34,466 bases of DNA from Oscillospiraceae bacterium (GCA_029227055.1 JAQXZE010000017.1:1-34466), one strand, 5' to 3'; shown: positions 1 to 8,932, counted from the stretch's first letter. Numbers and translations are program-made. Notes: generated from the letters alone by a model not told the origin.

Positions 1-59
1 ATGGACTGCTTGGGATGCTGACATTCCAGTATTCATTTTTCATTAGTTTTGAATTGTAC

Positions 60-965
60 ATGTCTGTAATTGATTCTGTTTTTTATTTAACTGATACGCG
101 GCGTCTTGATGTTTATGTGTCAGAAATTGCCGAAATTTCCCGTTCCAGAGCAGTTTCGTTAATTGAGGCAGGAAATGTACTACTTAATGGAAAAACTGCT
201 TCAAAGAACGCTAAACTTAATTTTGGAGATACCATTTCGGTCACTTTACCTGATTTAGAGGCACCAAAGGCTGAGCCTGAGAATATTCCTATTGATATCG
301 TATATGAAGACGACGATTTGCTTGTTGTAAACAAGCCTAAGGGTATGGTTGTTCATCCCGCAGCAGGACATTACAGTGGTACGCTTGTTAACGCTATTCT
401 TTGGCATTGCGGAGACTCACTTTCAGGCATTAACGGTGTTTTGCGCCCTGGAATAGTTCATAGAATTGATAAAAATACAAGTGGTCTTTTAATGATTGCT
501 AAAAATGATAATTCTCATCAGTTTTTAGCTGAGCAGATTAAAGAACATAGCTTTACAAGAGAATATGAGGCTGTAGTTTACGGAAATTTTAAAGAAGACG
601 AAGGTATCGTTAATGCTCCTATCGGAAGACATCCGACAAGGCGCAAGGAAATGACTGTAACTGATAAAAACAGTCGAAACGCTGTAACACATTACCATGT
701 ATTAAACAGGCTCAACGGATTTACCCATTTAAGACTCCGTCTTGAAACGGGAAGAACACATCAAATTCGTGTTCATATGGCGCATATCGGGCATCCTGTA
801 GCGGGAGACGATGTTTACGGTCCTAAAAAAGTGATTACCGCTTTGAACGGACAGTGTTTACACGCAAAAAAGCTTGGGTTTCTTCATCCTACAACAAAAG
901 AATTTTTAGAATTTGAAAGTGAATTGCCTGAGTATTTTGTGGACTTTTTAAAGAGGTGTAAATAA
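60..965 (+). CDS. rluD: Ribosomal large-subunit pseudouridine synthase, RluD type
   Basis: RluA-family enzyme that isomerises uridine to pseudouridine in 23S rRNA; the exact target positions cannot be told from sequence. An N-terminal S4 RNA-binding domain (about residues 15-65, with SRSRAVSLIEAGNVLLNGK) precedes the catalytic domain. The family motif HRIDKNTSG holds the catalytic aspartate, D137 when counted from the start used here. The downstream motif GRTHQIRVHMAHIGHPVAGD is intact. The frame is open back to position 15 and to the window edge. I chose ATG at 60 because RluD proteins begin only about 15 residues before the RLDxxVSE segment; neither candidate start has a clear Shine-Dalgarno. 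The stop overlaps the next start (TAATG), so the two genes are translationally coupled. Family call is firm, start is not. Confidence 0.9.
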   Translation: MSVIDSVFYLTDTRRLDVYVSEIAEISRSRAVSLIEAGNVLLNGKTASKNAKLNFGDTISVTLPDLEAPKAEPENIPIDIVYEDDDLLVVNKPKGMVVHPAAGHYSGTLVNAILWHCGDSLSGINGVLRPGIVHRIDKNTSGLLMIAKNDNSHQFLAEQIKEHSFTREYEAVVYGNFKEDEGIVNAPIGRHPTRRKEMTVTDKNSRNAVTHYHVLNRLNGFTHLRLRLETGRTHQIRVHMAHIGHPVAGDDVYGPKKVITALNGQCLHAKKLGFLHPTTKEFLEFESELPEYFVDFLKRCK

Positions 966-1801
966 TGGGGTTGTTTGATAACTGTCTTCTCGCAAGCGAC
1001 CTTGACGGTACACTTATACTTGGCGATATAATTCCCAAAAGAAATATAGATGCAATTGAGTATTTTACCTCACAGGGCGGAATTTTTTCTGTTGCTACAG
1101 GAAGAAGTCCTGCCGCAGTTGACGGTATATTTAAACATTTTAAAAATATTGGACCGTCTGTTTTTACAAACGGCAGTGTAATCTTTGATTATTCTAAAGG
1201 CAGGATGTTAAATCAATGCTTTTTATCAAATAATTGCAATAAGGCTATAAATGAAATTTTAGAGTTTGGCGTCAATGTTGGTATACAGGCTCATCATAAC
1301 GGGAAAATATATGTGCCCGTTATGACAGAAAATCTAAAACACCATATTGAATACGAATTTATTAAACACATAAATTGCACGGTTGATGAAGCAATTAAAT
1401 TACCTCTGAATAAAGTAATGTACCTTATAGACGAACAGGACAAAGTAGATGAAATTATGAATAAACTTTCTGTTTTAAATAAAGACTGTGATTTTGTAAT
1501 ATCATCTGCAACTTTTTCCGGAAATTTTTATAAAGTAATAGAGCAATGCCCAAAAAACGTCACTAAAGCTGATGGTTTAAATTATTTGCTAAAGGAATTT
1601 AAAATTAAAGAGGGTAATTTTTTCGCTATTGGCGATTATTATAATGATGCTACTATGATTAAATCTGCAGACATAGGTGCCGCTGTTTTGGAATCTCCCG
1701 ACGATGTAAAATCCTTGGCGGATTTTCTTTCTGGTTCTGCAAAAGACGGTGCAGTTGCAGATTTTATCGAGTATTTATCAAAAAATAGGAGTAGATATTA
1801 A
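965..1801 (+). CDS. HAD-superfamily phosphatase, Cof type
   Basis: Cytosolic Mg-dependent phosphatase of the Cof/YbjI subfamily, 278 residues, the usual length. Motif I is LLASDLDGTL with nucleophile D12 and acid/base D14; the C-terminal GDYYNDATMI is motif IV, carrying the metal-binding acidic residues. The segment between them, about residues 85-190, corresponds to the type IIB cap. Substrates of this subfamily are usually sugar phosphates or flavin and pyridoxal phosphates, and nothing in the sequence narrows that. The start overlaps the rluD stop by one base and the gene runs directly into the transketolase pair, so all four are probably one transcript. A role in sugar-phosphate metabolism is suggested only by that context. 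Confidence 0.88.
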   Translation: MGLFDNCLLASDLDGTLILGDIIPKRNIDAIEYFTSQGGIFSVATGRSPAAVDGIFKHFKNIGPSVFTNGSVIFDYSKGRMLNQCFLSNNCNKAINEILEFGVNVGIQAHHNGKIYVPVMTENLKHHIEYEFIKHINCTVDEAIKLPLNKVMYLIDEQDKVDEIMNKLSVLNKDCDFVISSATFSGNFYKVIEQCPKNVTKADGLNYLLKEFKIKEGNFFAIGDYYNDATMIKSADIGAAVLESPDDVKSLADFLSGSAKDGAVADFIEYLSKNRSRY

Positions 1802-1805
1802 GTTT

Positions 1806-2642
1806 ATGGATGCAAAAAAAATTAAAGAACTTCAAAAGCAAGCATGTAAGGTCAGAATCGGCATTATTGAGGCTGTTCACAGTGCAAAATCCGGTCACCC
1901 GGGCGGTTCATTGTCTTCGGCAGATATAGGTACATACCTCTATTTTGAAGAAATGAATATTGACCCTAAAAATCCCAAGGCAGAGAATAGAGACAGATTT
2001 GTTCTTTCAAAAGGTCACTGTGCACCTATGCTTTATTCTGTTCTCGCTAACAGAGGCTATTTCGATGTTGCTGAGCTTAATACACTTCGCCGTATTGATT
2101 CTCGTCTTCAGGGACATCCCGATATGAAGCATATACCCGGTGTTGATATGTCTTCTGGCTCACTTGGTCAAGGCATTTCTTGCGCTGTCGGTATGGCTTT
2201 ATCAGCAAAGCATTTTGGAAATGATTTTAATGTTTACACACTTTTAGGTGACGGTGAAATCGAAGAAGGACAGGTTTGGGAGGCTGCTATGTTTGCGGCA
2301 AATAAAGGTCTTTCTAATCTTACCGCCATTGTTGACTATAACAATCTTCAAATTGACGGTAGTATTGAAGAAGTCAATTCTCCGGCTCCCATTGATAAGA
2401 AGTTTGAGGCATTTAATTGGCATACTATTATCATTGATGGTCACAATTTTGATGAAATTGAAGCAGCCTTCAATGAAGCAAAAACTATTGATAAGCCCGT
2501 TGCAATTATTGCAAAGACAGTTAAGGGCAAGGGTGTTTCTTTTATGGAAAACAATGTAAGTTGGCATGGTTCTGCTCCAAATGATGAACAGTATGCGCAG
2601 GCTATTGAAGAGTTAAATGCCACTCTGAAGGCTTTAGATTAA
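1806..2642 (+). CDS. Transketolase, N-terminal (ThDP-binding) subunit
   Basis: First half of a split transketolase of the non-oxidative pentose phosphate pathway; it transfers two-carbon ketol units between sugar phosphates. At 278 residues it matches the half-length subunit found in many Clostridia and Archaea. The thiamine-diphosphate motif is clear: GDG at residues 148-150 and the closing NN at 179-180. SGHPGGSLSS near residue 29 and LSKGHCAP near 68 are conserved transketolase segments. The frame is open upstream to 1749, but ATG at 1806 gives the normal N-terminus, lies just after the HAD stop, and has AGGAG at 1787-1791 upstream (a longish 14-base spacer). The partner subunit starts 15 bases downstream. 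Confidence 0.95.
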   Translation: MDAKKIKELQKQACKVRIGIIEAVHSAKSGHPGGSLSSADIGTYLYFEEMNIDPKNPKAENRDRFVLSKGHCAPMLYSVLANRGYFDVAELNTLRRIDSRLQGHPDMKHIPGVDMSSGSLGQGISCAVGMALSAKHFGNDFNVYTLLGDGEIEEGQVWEAAMFAANKGLSNLTAIVDYNNLQIDGSIEEVNSPAPIDKKFEAFNWHTIIIDGHNFDEIEAAFNEAKTIDKPVAIIAKTVKGKGVSFMENNVSWHGSAPNDEQYAQAIEELNATLKALD

Positions 2643-2657
2643 GGGGGTAGGAAAAAT

Positions 2658-3605
2658 ATGTCAGATGTAATTAAAAGTGCTACAAGAGCCGCTTTTGGTA
2701 AAGGTTTAATAAAACTAGGTCAAGAACGCGACGATTTTATAGTTCTTGATGCAGACCTTGCTGCTGCTACACAAACAGGAAAATTCAAAGCCGCTTTTCC
2801 TGATAGATTTTATGACTGCGGTATTGCAGAACAGAATATGATTTCTATAGCTGCAGGTATAGCTGCTACAGGTAAAAAGGTAGTTGCAAGTTCTTTTGCT
2901 ATGTTTGCGGCCGGTAGAGCATACGAGCAAATCAGAAATTCTATCGGTTATCCTCATCTTAATGTAATTATAGGCGCTACACACGCCGGTGTTTCTGTTG
3001 GTGAGGACGGTGCTACTCATCAGTGCTGTGAAGATATTGCTTTAATGCGTACAATTCCTGGTATGACGATTATTAATCCTGCCGACGAGGTTGAAGCAAT
3101 TAAAGCTTTAGAGGCTGCATTTGAGCTTGACGGACCTGTTTATATGCGCTTTGGCAGACTTGCAGTTCCGATAATTTTCGATGATGATTATGCCTTTGAA
3201 ATCGGAAAAGCAAAAACCTTAAAAGATGGAAATGATGTAACCGTTATTGCTACGGGATTGCTCGTAAATGAAGCATTGATTGCTTATGATATCTTAAAGA
3301 ACGAGGGAATTAATGCTAGAATCATTAATATGGCAACCATTAAACCTTTAGATAATGAAGCTGTAATTAAAGCCGCAAAAGAAACAGGTGTTATTGTTAC
3401 TGCAGAAGAACACAATATTATCGGTGGACTTGGCAGTGCTGTAGCTGAGGTTGTTGCTGAAAACTGTCCTGTGCCTGTGTTAAGACTAGGTGTCAACGAT
3501 GTCTACGGTCATTCCGGCCCTGCAGATGCCTTACTTGACGAATTCGGACTCAGAGCCGCAAATATTGTAGAACTCGCTAAAAAGGCAGTAAATCTTAAAA
3601 AGTAA
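2658..3605 (+). CDS. Transketolase, C-terminal (pyrimidine-binding) subunit
   Basis: Second half of the split transketolase, 315 residues. It holds the pyrimidine-binding domain, with the cofactor-activating glutamate in DCGIAEQNM, followed by the transketolase C-terminal domain from about residue 190 (VTVIATGLLVNEAL). The active enzyme should be a heterotetramer with the product of the gene just upstream. A GGGGG-type ribosome binding site stands at about 2643-2649. The gene ends a few bases before a strong bidirectional terminator, which closes this plus-strand operon. Similar two-subunit proteins include 1-deoxyxylulose-5-phosphate synthase-like and other ThDP enzymes, but the length and motifs of both halves fit transketolase best. 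Confidence 0.94.
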   Translation: MSDVIKSATRAAFGKGLIKLGQERDDFIVLDADLAAATQTGKFKAAFPDRFYDCGIAEQNMISIAAGIAATGKKVVASSFAMFAAGRAYEQIRNSIGYPHLNVIIGATHAGVSVGEDGATHQCCEDIALMRTIPGMTIINPADEVEAIKALEAAFELDGPVYMRFGRLAVPIIFDDDYAFEIGKAKTLKDGNDVTVIATGLLVNEALIAYDILKNEGINARIINMATIKPLDNEAVIKAAKETGVIVTAEEHNIIGGLGSAVAEVVAENCPVPVLRLGVNDVYGHSGPADALLDEFGLRAANIVELAKKAVNLKK

Positions 3606-3612
3606 AAAAAAT

Positions 3613-3649
3613 AAAGCTCTTACAGAACAAAATCTGTAAGAGCTTTTTT
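3613..3649. terminator. Bidirectional intrinsic terminator
   Basis: A perfect 14-bp inverted repeat (3613-3626 with 3633-3646, arm sequence AAAGCTCTTACAGA) encloses a 6-base loop. T-runs follow on the plus strand, and the A-run at 3604-3611 supplies a U-tract on the minus strand. It sits between two convergent genes and should stop both the transketolase transcript and the gpmI transcript. Confidence 0.93.
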
Positions 3650-3654
3650 ATGCT

Positions 3655-5190
3655 TCAATTTTTAATGAGTGATTCTCCGGTCATTTCTTCAGGCTGAGTT
3701 AAACCTAAAAGTTTAATAATTGTGGGAGAAATATCGCAAAGACGACCGCCCTCACGAAGCTCACATTCCTTTCCTATAACAGAGAAGGGAACAGGGTTAG
3801 TTGTGTGTGCAGTAAAGGGGGAGTTATCTGTATCAAGCATTCTGTCTGCGTTTCCGTGGTCAGCAGTAAGTAATACTACACCGCCCATTTTAAGAGTGCT
3901 GTCACAAACTCTACCAACACAGGTATCAACCGCTTCAACAGCCTTAACAGCTGCATCAAAAAAGCCCGTATGACCTACCATATCGCAGTTGGCAAAATTC
4001 AGAATAATAACATCGTATTCGCCGCTTTCGATAGCAGAGCATACCTTGTCACAAACCTCAAATGCGCTCATTTCAGGCTGAAGGTCGTATGTTGCAACCT
4101 TTGGTGAATTAATAAGTGTTCTGTCCTCGCCGTCAAACATAACCTCACGGCCGCCGTTGAAGAAGAAGGTTACATGGGCATATTTTTCAGTTTCAGCAAT
4201 TCTTAACTGCTTTAAATTATTAGCAGCTAAAAATTCGCCTAAGGTGTTAATTAGGGACTGCGGTTTAAATGCAACCTCAACATTCGGCATAGAAGCGTCA
4301 TACTGTGTCATACAAACATAGAAAACATTCTTTCTGCCGCCGATACGCTCAAAACCGTCAAAATCATCGTCAACAAACGTTCTTGTGATTTCGCGTGCGC
4401 GGTCAGGACGGAAGTTAAAGAATATTAAGCTATCACCGTCATTAATTCTTGCGGTATCTTCAACAATTGTAGGAAGAACAAATTCATCTGTAAGGAATTT
4501 TCCGTCTTCATCCTTTATTGTATAGGACTCTCTTACGGTTTTTGCAGCATCGTTTGTGATAACGCCCTCGCCGTAAACCAATGCCGCATAAGCCTTAGAA
4601 ACGCGCTCCCATCGGTTATCACGGTCCATACCGTAGAATCTTCCCATAACAGTGGCAAGCTTTCCGCAGCCTATTTCTGCTAATTTTTCGTTTAATGTAT
4701 CAATAAAGTCTGCAGCACTAGCAGGGGGAACATCGCGGCCATCTAATAAAGCGTGAATATATACTTTTTTAAGACCGTTTTTCTTTGCAAGGTTTACAAG
4801 AGCATATAAATGCTCGATATGACTGTGAACACCGCCGTCAGATAAAAGTCCCATTAAATGAATGGAACTGTTATTTGCTTTACAGTTTTCAACTGCTTTT
4901 AGAAAGACTTCATTTGTATAGAAATCTCCGTCAACGATTGATTTTGTAATACGGGTGAGCTCCTGATATACAATTCTGCCAGCACCAATATTAGTATGTC
5001 CTACTTCACTGTTGCCCATCTGTCCTGCAGGGAGACCAACATCCATACCCGAAGCACCAATCTCTGTAGTAGGGCACTCACTGAATATTTTATCAAGACG
5101 GGGAGTATTAGCAAATTTAATAGCATTGCCTACAACTTCGGTATTAATACCGAAACCGTCCATAATGGTTAAAACGATAGGTTTTTTCAT
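3655..5190 (-). CDS. gpmI: 2,3-bisphosphoglycerate-independent phosphoglycerate mutase
   Basis: Interconverts 3- and 2-phosphoglycerate in lower glycolysis through a phosphoserine intermediate and two Mn ions. Its 511 residues are the standard length. Visible hallmarks are the metal-binding start (TIMDGFG, D11), the phosphorylated serine S61 in GQMGNSEVGHTNIGAG, and the C-terminal metal site LTADHGNAD. The alkaline-phosphatase-like core is interrupted by the usual phosphotransferase insertion. A GGAG ribosome binding site lies nine bases before ATG. It is the last gene of the pgk-tpiA-gpmI operon, separated from tpiA by a GC-rich hairpin and ended by the shared terminator at 3613-3649. Confidence 0.97.
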   Translation of the reverse strand: MKKPIVLTIMDGFGINTEVVGNAIKFANTPRLDKIFSECPTTEIGASGMDVGLPAGQMGNSEVGHTNIGAGRIVYQELTRITKSIVDGDFYTNEVFLKAVENCKANNSSIHLMGLLSDGGVHSHIEHLYALVNLAKKNGLKKVYIHALLDGRDVPPASAADFIDTLNEKLAEIGCGKLATVMGRFYGMDRDNRWERVSKAYAALVYGEGVITNDAAKTVRESYTIKDEDGKFLTDEFVLPTIVEDTARINDGDSLIFFNFRPDRAREITRTFVDDDFDGFERIGGRKNVFYVCMTQYDASMPNVEVAFKPQSLINTLGEFLAANNLKQLRIAETEKYAHVTFFFNGGREVMFDGEDRTLINSPKVATYDLQPEMSAFEVCDKVCSAIESGEYDVIILNFANCDMVGHTGFFDAAVKAVEAVDTCVGRVCDSTLKMGGVVLLTADHGNADRMLDTDNSPFTAHTTNPVPFSVIGKECELREGGRLCDISPTIIKLLGLTQPEEMTGESLIKN

Positions 5191-5214
5191 TATTTTCTCC
5201 TGTACTTAAAATTT

Positions 5215-5238
5215 GGGCGCACTATTAACTGTGCGCCC
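5215..5238 (-). other. Intercistronic GC-rich hairpin between tpiA and gpmI
   Basis: A perfect 8-bp inverted repeat GGGCGCAC/GTGCGCCC with an 8-base loop fills the gap between tpiA and gpmI. In the direction of transcription it is followed by AAATTTTAAG, a weak U-tract, so it could be a leaky terminator that lowers gpmI expression or a structure that stabilises the upstream tpiA message. Confidence 0.7.
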
Positions 5239-5254
5239 GTTAAATTTTTATAAA

Positions 5255-6022
5255 TTACTTGCTTGCAGCCTTTACAATTACAGAAAAATCTTCTGCTTTA
5301 AGGGAAGCGCCGCCAATAAGACCGCCGTCAACATTAACCTTTGCTACTAATTCATCTGCATTTTTAGCGTTCATAGAACCGCCGTACTGAATTGTAACTG
5401 TCTCTGCAACATCAGCACCGTATGCTTCAGCGATAGCTGCACGAACAAATCCGTTACCTTCATCTGCCTGTTCTGCAGTAGCTGTAACGCCTGTACCGAT
5501 TGCCCAAACAGGCTCATAAGCGATTATAACGTTCTTAAGCTGCTCAGCTGTAACATTTGTAAGAGCCATCTTTGTCTGATATTTTAAAAGTGTTTCGGTA
5601 TAGCCGAGTTCACGCTGCTCTAATGTTTCACCAACACATACGATTGCGGTAAGACCTGCATTAAGTGCTGCAAGTGTGCGAAGGTTTACAGTCTGGTCTG
5701 TTTCACCAAAGTACTGTCTTCTTTCGCTATGTCCGATTACAACATATTTAACACCTGATTCAACAAGCATCTGTGCGGAAATTTCGCCTGTATATGCGCC
5801 GCTCTCTTTGAAGTGAACATTTTCTGCACCAATCTCAATGTTAGAACCTTCTGCAGCAGCAACTGCGGCAGGGATATCAATAAAGGGTACACAAAGTACA
5901 ACCTTACAGTCAGCACCTGCAACTAATGGCTTCATTTCGTTAATAAGAGCAGTAGTTTCTGCGGGAGTTTTGTTCATTTTCCAGTTACCAGCGATAACTG
6001 CATTTCTTTTTTGTTTGTTCAT
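5255..6022 (-). CDS. tpiA: Triosephosphate isomerase
   Basis: Interconverts dihydroxyacetone phosphate and glyceraldehyde 3-phosphate; a cytosolic dimeric TIM barrel of 255 residues. Catalytic residues are all present: K15 in GNWKMNKT, H98 in VIGHSERRQYFGE, and E170 in AYEPVWAIGTG. The phosphate-binding loops IQYGGSM and GGLIGGASL close the barrel. ATG is preceded by TAGGAG at a good distance. It is the middle gene of the glycolytic operon and is flanked on both sides by GC-rich hairpins, which would allow its mRNA level to differ from pgk and gpmI. No unusual feature in the protein. Confidence 0.97.
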   Translation of the reverse strand: MNKQKRNAVIAGNWKMNKTPAETTALINEMKPLVAGADCKVVLCVPFIDIPAAVAAAEGSNIEIGAENVHFKESGAYTGEISAQMLVESGVKYVVIGHSERRQYFGETDQTVNLRTLAALNAGLTAIVCVGETLEQRELGYTETLLKYQTKMALTNVTAEQLKNVIIAYEPVWAIGTGVTATAEQADEGNGFVRAAIAEAYGADVAETVTIQYGGSMNAKNADELVAKVNVDGGLIGGASLKAEDFSVIVKAASK

Positions 6023-6060
6023 AAGTAATTCTCCTATTCTAAATGTATAAACGCAAATTC

Positions 6061-6096
6061 AGGGCAGAGCTCACACCAAAAGGGGAGAACTGCCCT
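6061..6096 (-). other. Intercistronic hairpin between pgk and tpiA
   Basis: A 7-bp inverted repeat AGGGCAG/CTGCCCT (6061-6067 and 6090-6096), extended inwards by three more pairs after a 2x2 mismatch, lies between pgk and tpiA. It has no following U-run on the minus strand, so it is more likely a processing or stability element than a terminator. Confidence 0.65.
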
Positions 6097-6110
6097 TGAT
6101 TAATTTCAGA

Positions 6111-7322
6111 TTATTTATCGTTAAGTGCTGCAATACCGGGAAGCTCTTTACCCTCAAGGAATTCAAGGGAAGCGCCGCCACCTGTAGAGATATGGGTCAT
6201 CTTATCGCCAAATCCCATTGTGTTAACAGCTGCTGCAGAGTCACCACCGCCGATAACAGTTACTGCGTCGGTATCAGCAAGGCTCTGTGCTACGGCTAAT
6301 GTACCCTTTGCAAGAGTGGGGTTTTCAAATACGCCCATAGGTCCGTTCCAAACAACTGTTTTAGCACTCTTAACTTCGTTAGCGTAAAGTTCAGCTGTCT
6401 TAGGTCCGATATCAACGCCCTCTCTGTCAGCAGGAATCTTATCTGCATCAACAACTAAAGTATCAACAGGTGCATCAATCGGGTCAGGGAAGTTAGCTAC
6501 TGTAGTGCAGTCGATAGGAAGTAAAATCTTAACGCCCTTTTCTTCAGCTTTTGCCATCATATCACGGCAGTAATCAATCTTGGTATCATCAACAAGTGAT
6601 AAACCAACTGTATATCCCTTAGCAGCAAGGAATGTGTAAGCCATACCGCCGCCGATAATGAGTGTATCAGCCTTAGTAAGAAGGTTTTCGATAACAGGAA
6701 GCTTGCTATCAACCTTAGCGCCGCCTAAAATGCAAACGAAGGGACGAGCGGGGTCTTCAACTGCATTACCGAGATATTTAAGCTCTTTACCGATAAGATA
6801 ACCGGCAACTGCTTCTTTAACGTGGGAAACTACGCCAACTGTTGAGCAGTGAGCTCTGTGTGCAGTACCGAATGCATCGTTAACAAAGATATCAGCAAGA
6901 GAACCGAGCTCAGCAGAGAAAGCTTCGCCGTTCTTGGTTTCTTCAGCGCGATAACGGGTGTTTTCAAGTAAAACAACATCGCCATCGTTCATAGCAGCAA
7001 CAGCAGCTTTTGCATTTTCGCCAACAACATTATCATCAGCTGCAAATACAACCTCTTTGCCTAAAAGCTCAGAAAGTCTCTTTGCAACGGGTGCTAATGA
7101 AAACTCAGGCTTAGGTTCGCCCTTCGGCTTGCCAAGATGTGAGCAAAGGATAACCTTACCGCCATCATTTATAAGCTTTTTAATAGTGGGAAGAGCCGCA
7201 TTGATGCGGTTTTCGTCGGTAATAACGCCGTTTTTAAGCGGAACGTTAAAATCACAACGAACTAATACCTTTTGACCTTTAACATTAATGTCATCAACTG
7301 TCTTTTTGTTAAGTGCGTTCAT
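6111..7322 (-). CDS. pgk: Phosphoglycerate kinase
   Basis: Transfers phosphate from 1,3-bisphosphoglycerate to ADP, the first ATP-yielding step of glycolysis. The N-terminal signature VRCDFNVPL (residues 21-29), the substrate-binding [10 protein letters not shown], the nucleotide-binding [11 protein letters not shown] and the C-terminal [18 protein letters not shown] are intact. The frame also has ATG at 7331, but the Shine-Dalgarno AAAGGA directly abuts that codon. ATG at 7322 has an eight-base spacer and gives the standard 403-residue protein. First gene of the operon, transcribed from the sigma-A promoter at 7364-7391. The gap gene that often precedes pgk in Firmicutes is not here. Confidence 0.97.
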   Translation of the reverse strand: MNALNKKTVDDINVKGQKVLVRCDFNVPLKNGVITDENRINAALPTIKKLINDGGKVILCSHLGKPKGEPKPEFSLAPVAKRLSELLGKEVVFAADDNVVGENAKAAVAAMNDGDVVLLENTRYRAEETKNGEAFSAELGSLADIFVNDAFGTAHRAHCSTVGVVSHVKEAVAGYLIGKELKYLGNAVEDPARPFVCILGGAKVDSKLPVIENLLTKADTLIIGGGMAYTFLAAKGYTVGLSLVDDTKIDYCRDMMAKAEEKGVKILLPIDCTTVANFPDPIDAPVDTLVVDADKIPADREGVDIGPKTAELYANEVKSAKTVVWNGPMGVFENPTLAKGTLAVAQSLADTDAVTVIGGGDSAAAVNTMGFGDKMTHISTGGGASLEFLEGKELPGIAALNDK

Positions 7323-7363
7323 GAGTAACATCCTTTCGGTTTGTTAATTTTTTTACAATATTT

Positions 7364-7391
7364 ATTGTACCACATTTTAGTAATTTTTCAA
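7364..7391 (-). promoter_or_regulatory. Sigma-A promoter of the pgk-tpiA-gpmI operon
   Basis: On the minus strand TTGAAA (7386-7391) and TACAAT (7364-7369) are separated by 16 bp and lie about 40 bases before the pgk start. No operator palindrome of a known glycolytic regulator is obvious. Confidence 0.75.
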
Positions 7392-7420
7392 CTATATTTT
7401 TTACCCAAAATAAAAAAATA

Positions 7421-7924
7421 TTAATCGTTATCCCATTTATAATTATGCAATTCACCAAAATTCTCAAGAGAAGGGAAGTCCCACTGTCTCAAAATCTCAT
7501 AAACCCCGATTGCAACCGAGTTCGAGAGGTTTAAGCTTCTTATATCATTCTGCATCGGAATTCTAACACATCGTTCAGGATTTTTAAGAAGAAGCTCTTC
7601 AGGTAAACCTCTAGTTTCTTTACCGAAAAGTATATAACAGTTATCGGGATATTGAACCTCGGAATATGTATGTCTAGCTTTTGTAGTAAAGTAAAAGAAT
7701 TCACCGCTATTTTTAGAAAAGAAATCTTCCAAGCTATCATAGTAAGTTATATCGAGATATTGCCAATAATCAAGACCAGCCCTTTTAAGCTTCTTATCGT
7801 CAATTTTAAACCCCATAGGACCTACAAGGTGCAGACGGGCGCCTGTAGCGGCACAAGTTCTTGCAACATTACCAGTGTTTTGCGGGATTTCAGGTTCAAC
7901 CATAACTATGTTAATTATCGCCAT
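7421..7924 (-). CDS. trmL: tRNA (cytidine/uridine-2'-O-)-methyltransferase, TrmL type (SPOUT)
   Basis: Methylates the 2'-hydroxyl of the wobble nucleotide (position 34) of certain leucine tRNAs using S-adenosylmethionine. The 167-residue protein is a minimal SPOUT methyltransferase with the trefoil-knot motifs: PEIPQNTGNVARTC near the N-terminus, LFGKETRGLPEEL in the middle, and IRSLNLSNSVAIGVYE at the cofactor knot. A TAGGAG site precedes the ATG closely. It is on the same strand as pgk and ends about 30 bases before that operon's promoter, with no clear terminator between. It could also be annotated under the older names YibK or CspR. Confidence 0.93.
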   Translation of the reverse strand: MAIINIVMVEPEIPQNTGNVARTCAATGARLHLVGPMGFKIDDKKLKRAGLDYWQYLDITYYDSLEDFFSKNSGEFFYFTTKARHTYSEVQYPDNCYILFGKETRGLPEELLLKNPERCVRIPMQNDIRSLNLSNSVAIGVYEILRQWDFPSLENFGELHNYKWDND

Positions 7925-7968
7925 AAATTTTCTCCTAAAATTTTTTTATTATTATGTTTAATTAGTGC

Positions 7969-7997
7969 TTGTAAAGTAATTGTTTTATTAGTATAAT
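7969..7997 (+). promoter_or_regulatory. Sigma-A promoter of the membrane-protein gene at 8023
   Basis: TTGTAA (7969-7974), a 17-bp spacer and a perfect TATAAT (7992-7997) lie 26 bases before the start codon. It diverges from trmL. Confidence 0.75.
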
Positions 7998-8022
7998 ATC
8001 AAATATACGGGGTGATATTATT

Positions 8023-8604
8023 ATGAAAAAACATTCAGCAATACTTAATAGGGTAGAGCAGTACAAACAAAAACAAGGTATTAATTATACAAACTCAAGC
8101 AGCCGCATTTTTCTAATACTAAAAGTGTTTTTATCTGTGTTTTTCACTTGGAGTGTCATAATGAATTTATTAACAATTCTAAGCTGGTCTTTAAGAATAG
8201 GCACAGAAAGCTTTAAATATGTATCAGATAATTTTTATACCATTCTATTTCTCACTATTTTAAGCATAATAGGGTTCGTTTTTGTATTTACAAAACTAAA
8301 ATTAGTCGGTACTATAATTTTGCCAATTCCATCTATATATACAATGTTTGTTTATGCGCCGCTTTTAGAGGACGCAACCAACACACTTGGTTATAAAACA
8401 ATTTTCTTCACAAGACACGTAATCCCAAATGTCGCAATTGCTATTATCGCTTTGATAATGCTATCGATTATATTGTTTGCGCATTTTAAATCTATTAGTC
8501 TTTATAAAAATACCGAAAAAACCATCTATAAGGAATACGCGGATAAAAAAGAAAAGAACAATCTTGATATAACTTGGGAAGAGTATTTAGATACAATTGA
8601 ATAA
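8023..8604 (+). CDS. Unknown four-helix integral membrane protein
   Basis: I do not recognise the family. The 193-residue product has a short basic N-terminus, then four hydrophobic segments at about residues 28-55, 72-94, 95-117 and 128-151, and a charged cytosolic tail rich in Lys and Glu that ends in DITWEEYLDTIE. There is no cleavable signal peptide and no enzymatic motif. It has a good ribosome binding site (GGGGTGATATT before ATG) and its own sigma-A promoter, so it is very likely real. It is a single-gene unit: the neighbour to the left is divergent and the region to the right is an AT-rich gap. Its composition (AT-rich codons, many Ile and Phe) resembles the gap more than the metabolic operons around it. 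Confidence 0.75.
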   Translation: MKKHSAILNRVEQYKQKQGINYTNSSSRIFLILKVFLSVFFTWSVIMNLLTILSWSLRIGTESFKYVSDNFYTILFLTILSIIGFVFVFTKLKLVGTIILPIPSIYTMFVYAPLLEDATNTLGYKTIFFTRHVIPNVAIAIIALIMLSIILFAHFKSISLYKNTEKTIYKEYADKKEKNNLDITWEEYLDTIE

Positions 8605-8683
8605 TTATGTTGTTTTTTGTTATAAAATCTTTAAAAGGGAATTAAACAAAACTATTTATTTACCCAATTAAAATTTTATATCC

Positions 8684-8713
8684 AATTATACAAAATGAAT
8701 GTTTTGTATAATT
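8684..8713. repeat. Perfect 12-bp inverted repeat (operator-like dyad)
   Basis: AATTATACAAAA (8684-8695) and its exact complement (8702-8713) flank a 6-base centre. It is not followed by a T-run on either strand, so it does not look like a terminator. It lies 80 bases after the membrane-protein gene. It may be a regulator binding site or a weak mRNA 3' structure. Confidence 0.7.
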
Positions 8714-8932
8714 AAGGGAAGTGATTAGATATAAAAATTGGGGTTATAAGCACTTTTAATGTTGTTTGTAGCATTTTGCGGTGTTTATATTATATCTCAC
8801 ATTAAATTATATCTTTATGTGTATTTTAAAACATTTTATATTTTACATTTCATAAAATTATTTTTAAAATTATAAAATTTTCTCTCATCGTTTCCTTTTG
8901 TTTGATTAATAGTTTTATATGTAAAGAAAAAA

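Noticed and set aside
1-59. Tail of a gene upstream of rluD
   Set aside because: Two frames could represent a gene end (stops at 21 and 46), but too few codons are visible to support a call.
8759-8875. A 38-codon hydrophobic plus-strand frame
   Set aside because: The only purine-rich stretch upstream is about 17 bases away and the composition equals that of the surrounding AT-rich DNA.
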